From an uncultured Clostridia bacterium (lineage in GTDB: Bacteria > Bacillota > Clostridia > Christensenellales > CAG-138), in assembly GCA_934633695.1 (NCBI GenBank), contig CAKTYT010000001.1:252516-316515 (forward strand): a stretch of DNA of 64,000 nucleotides, read 5' to 3'. Below the pieces are notes generated by a model. It was not told where the DNA came from. It did no database searches and was given only the letters and a program-made list of their open reading frames with translations. Shown one piece after another: positions 63,924-64,000 of the stretch (positions within the stretch are counted from its first letter, which is position 1; each line of letters starts with the position of its first letter). The translations under genes were made by a program, and so were the position numbers.

Positions 63924-63973
63924 TGGGGCTGTTGCAAAATCAAGTCATATTTGCAGCAGCACCCTTCTTTTTT
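63924..63973 (+). terminator. Terminator after the topoisomerase gene
   Basis: Long stem: GGGCTGTTGCAAA (about 63926-63938) pairs with TTTGCAGCAGCACCC (about 63950-63964) with a two-base bulge, followed by TTCTTTTTT. AAGGAGG at about 63974 could be the ribosome binding site of a gene beyond the window. Confidence 0.75.
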
Positions 63974-64000
63974 AAGGAGGGCAATCCGGGGAGTGCCGAA

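Noticed and set aside
1..64000. CRISPR arrays, insertion sequences or prophage genes
   Set aside because: No regularly spaced direct repeats, no transposase or integrase frames, and no phage structural genes were recognised on either strand.

Overview
The window looks like the chromosome of a spore-forming, low-to-moderate GC member of the Clostridia (Firmicutes). The evidence is the near-complete spoIIIAA-AH operon, spoIVA, spoIVB, a YlmC/YmxH gene, NrdR, a PASTA-domain Ser/Thr kinase with its PP2C phosphatase, Asp23/AmaP envelope-stress genes, SigA-type promoters of near-consensus form, and AGGAGG-type ribosome binding sites. Many genes start with TTG or GTG. The secreted protein ending in a dockerin-like module fits a gut or anaerobic polysaccharide-degrading habitat, but the species cannot be named from sequence alone. 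No gene-free stretch exceeds 300 bases. I saw no rRNA, intact tRNA, CRISPR array, insertion sequence or prophage.

Layout. 1-4.2 kb: a fused alpha/beta-hydrolase/acyltransferase (cut by the window edge) and a secreted Big_2/dockerin protein, both on the minus strand. 4.2-7.5 kb: a MecA-type class B penicillin-binding lipoprotein and an orphan membrane protein. 7.5-13.8 kb: a nadD-yqeK fusion, rsfS, dnaX, hisS, an RseC-like gene, then a polytopic membrane gene with a striking palindrome over its promoter. 13.8-18.1 kb (minus): spoIVA, der and a DUF512 radical-SAM gene. 18.2-25.4 kb: a peptidoglycan-binding protein, a DUF2156 gene, iscR-iscS-iscU, a methyltransferase and lon. 25.6-33.4 kb is the accessory-looking part: a solo phosphopantetheinyl transferase, an SGNH-DUF4358-MBOAT acyl-transfer cassette, a CAT/E2-like acyltransferase, an acyl-CoA/adenylate ligase and a thiolase. 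33.6-36 kb: ylmC, nrdR, pgeF and an orphan membrane gene. 36-40.7 kb: spoIIIAA-AH with a strikingly short SpoIIIAF. 40.8-53.3 kb: asp23, amaP, DUF2273, nusB, a TsaD-like gene, folD, xseAB, ispA, dxs, tlyA, nadK, recN, spoIVB. 53.4-63.9 kb: one operon def-fmt-rsmB-rlmN-prpC-prkC-rsgA-rpe, followed by a topoisomerase IV/gyrase A-type gene.

How the genes work together. Most of the window is core information processing (replication, translation, ribosome maturation), cofactor and isoprenoid synthesis, and the channel and coat steps of sporulation. The long 40.8-52 kb and 53.4-63.9 kb blocks are tightly packed, with many ATGA or TTGA overlaps that imply translational coupling. Clear hairpin terminators separate most transcription units, and SigA-like promoters with 16-18 base spacers can be read ahead of many of them. 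Two genes (nadD-yqeK and the phosphopantetheinyl transferase) have the predicted transcription start exactly at the ATG, so they probably make leaderless mRNAs.

Novelty. I found no obvious new defence or mobile system. The items most worth following are the 25.6-32.1 kb acyl-modification neighbourhood, the hydrolase-acyltransferase fusion at the left edge, the truncated SpoIIIAF, the palindromic operator at 12.48 kb, and the absence of argR and spo0A from places where Clostridia usually keep them.
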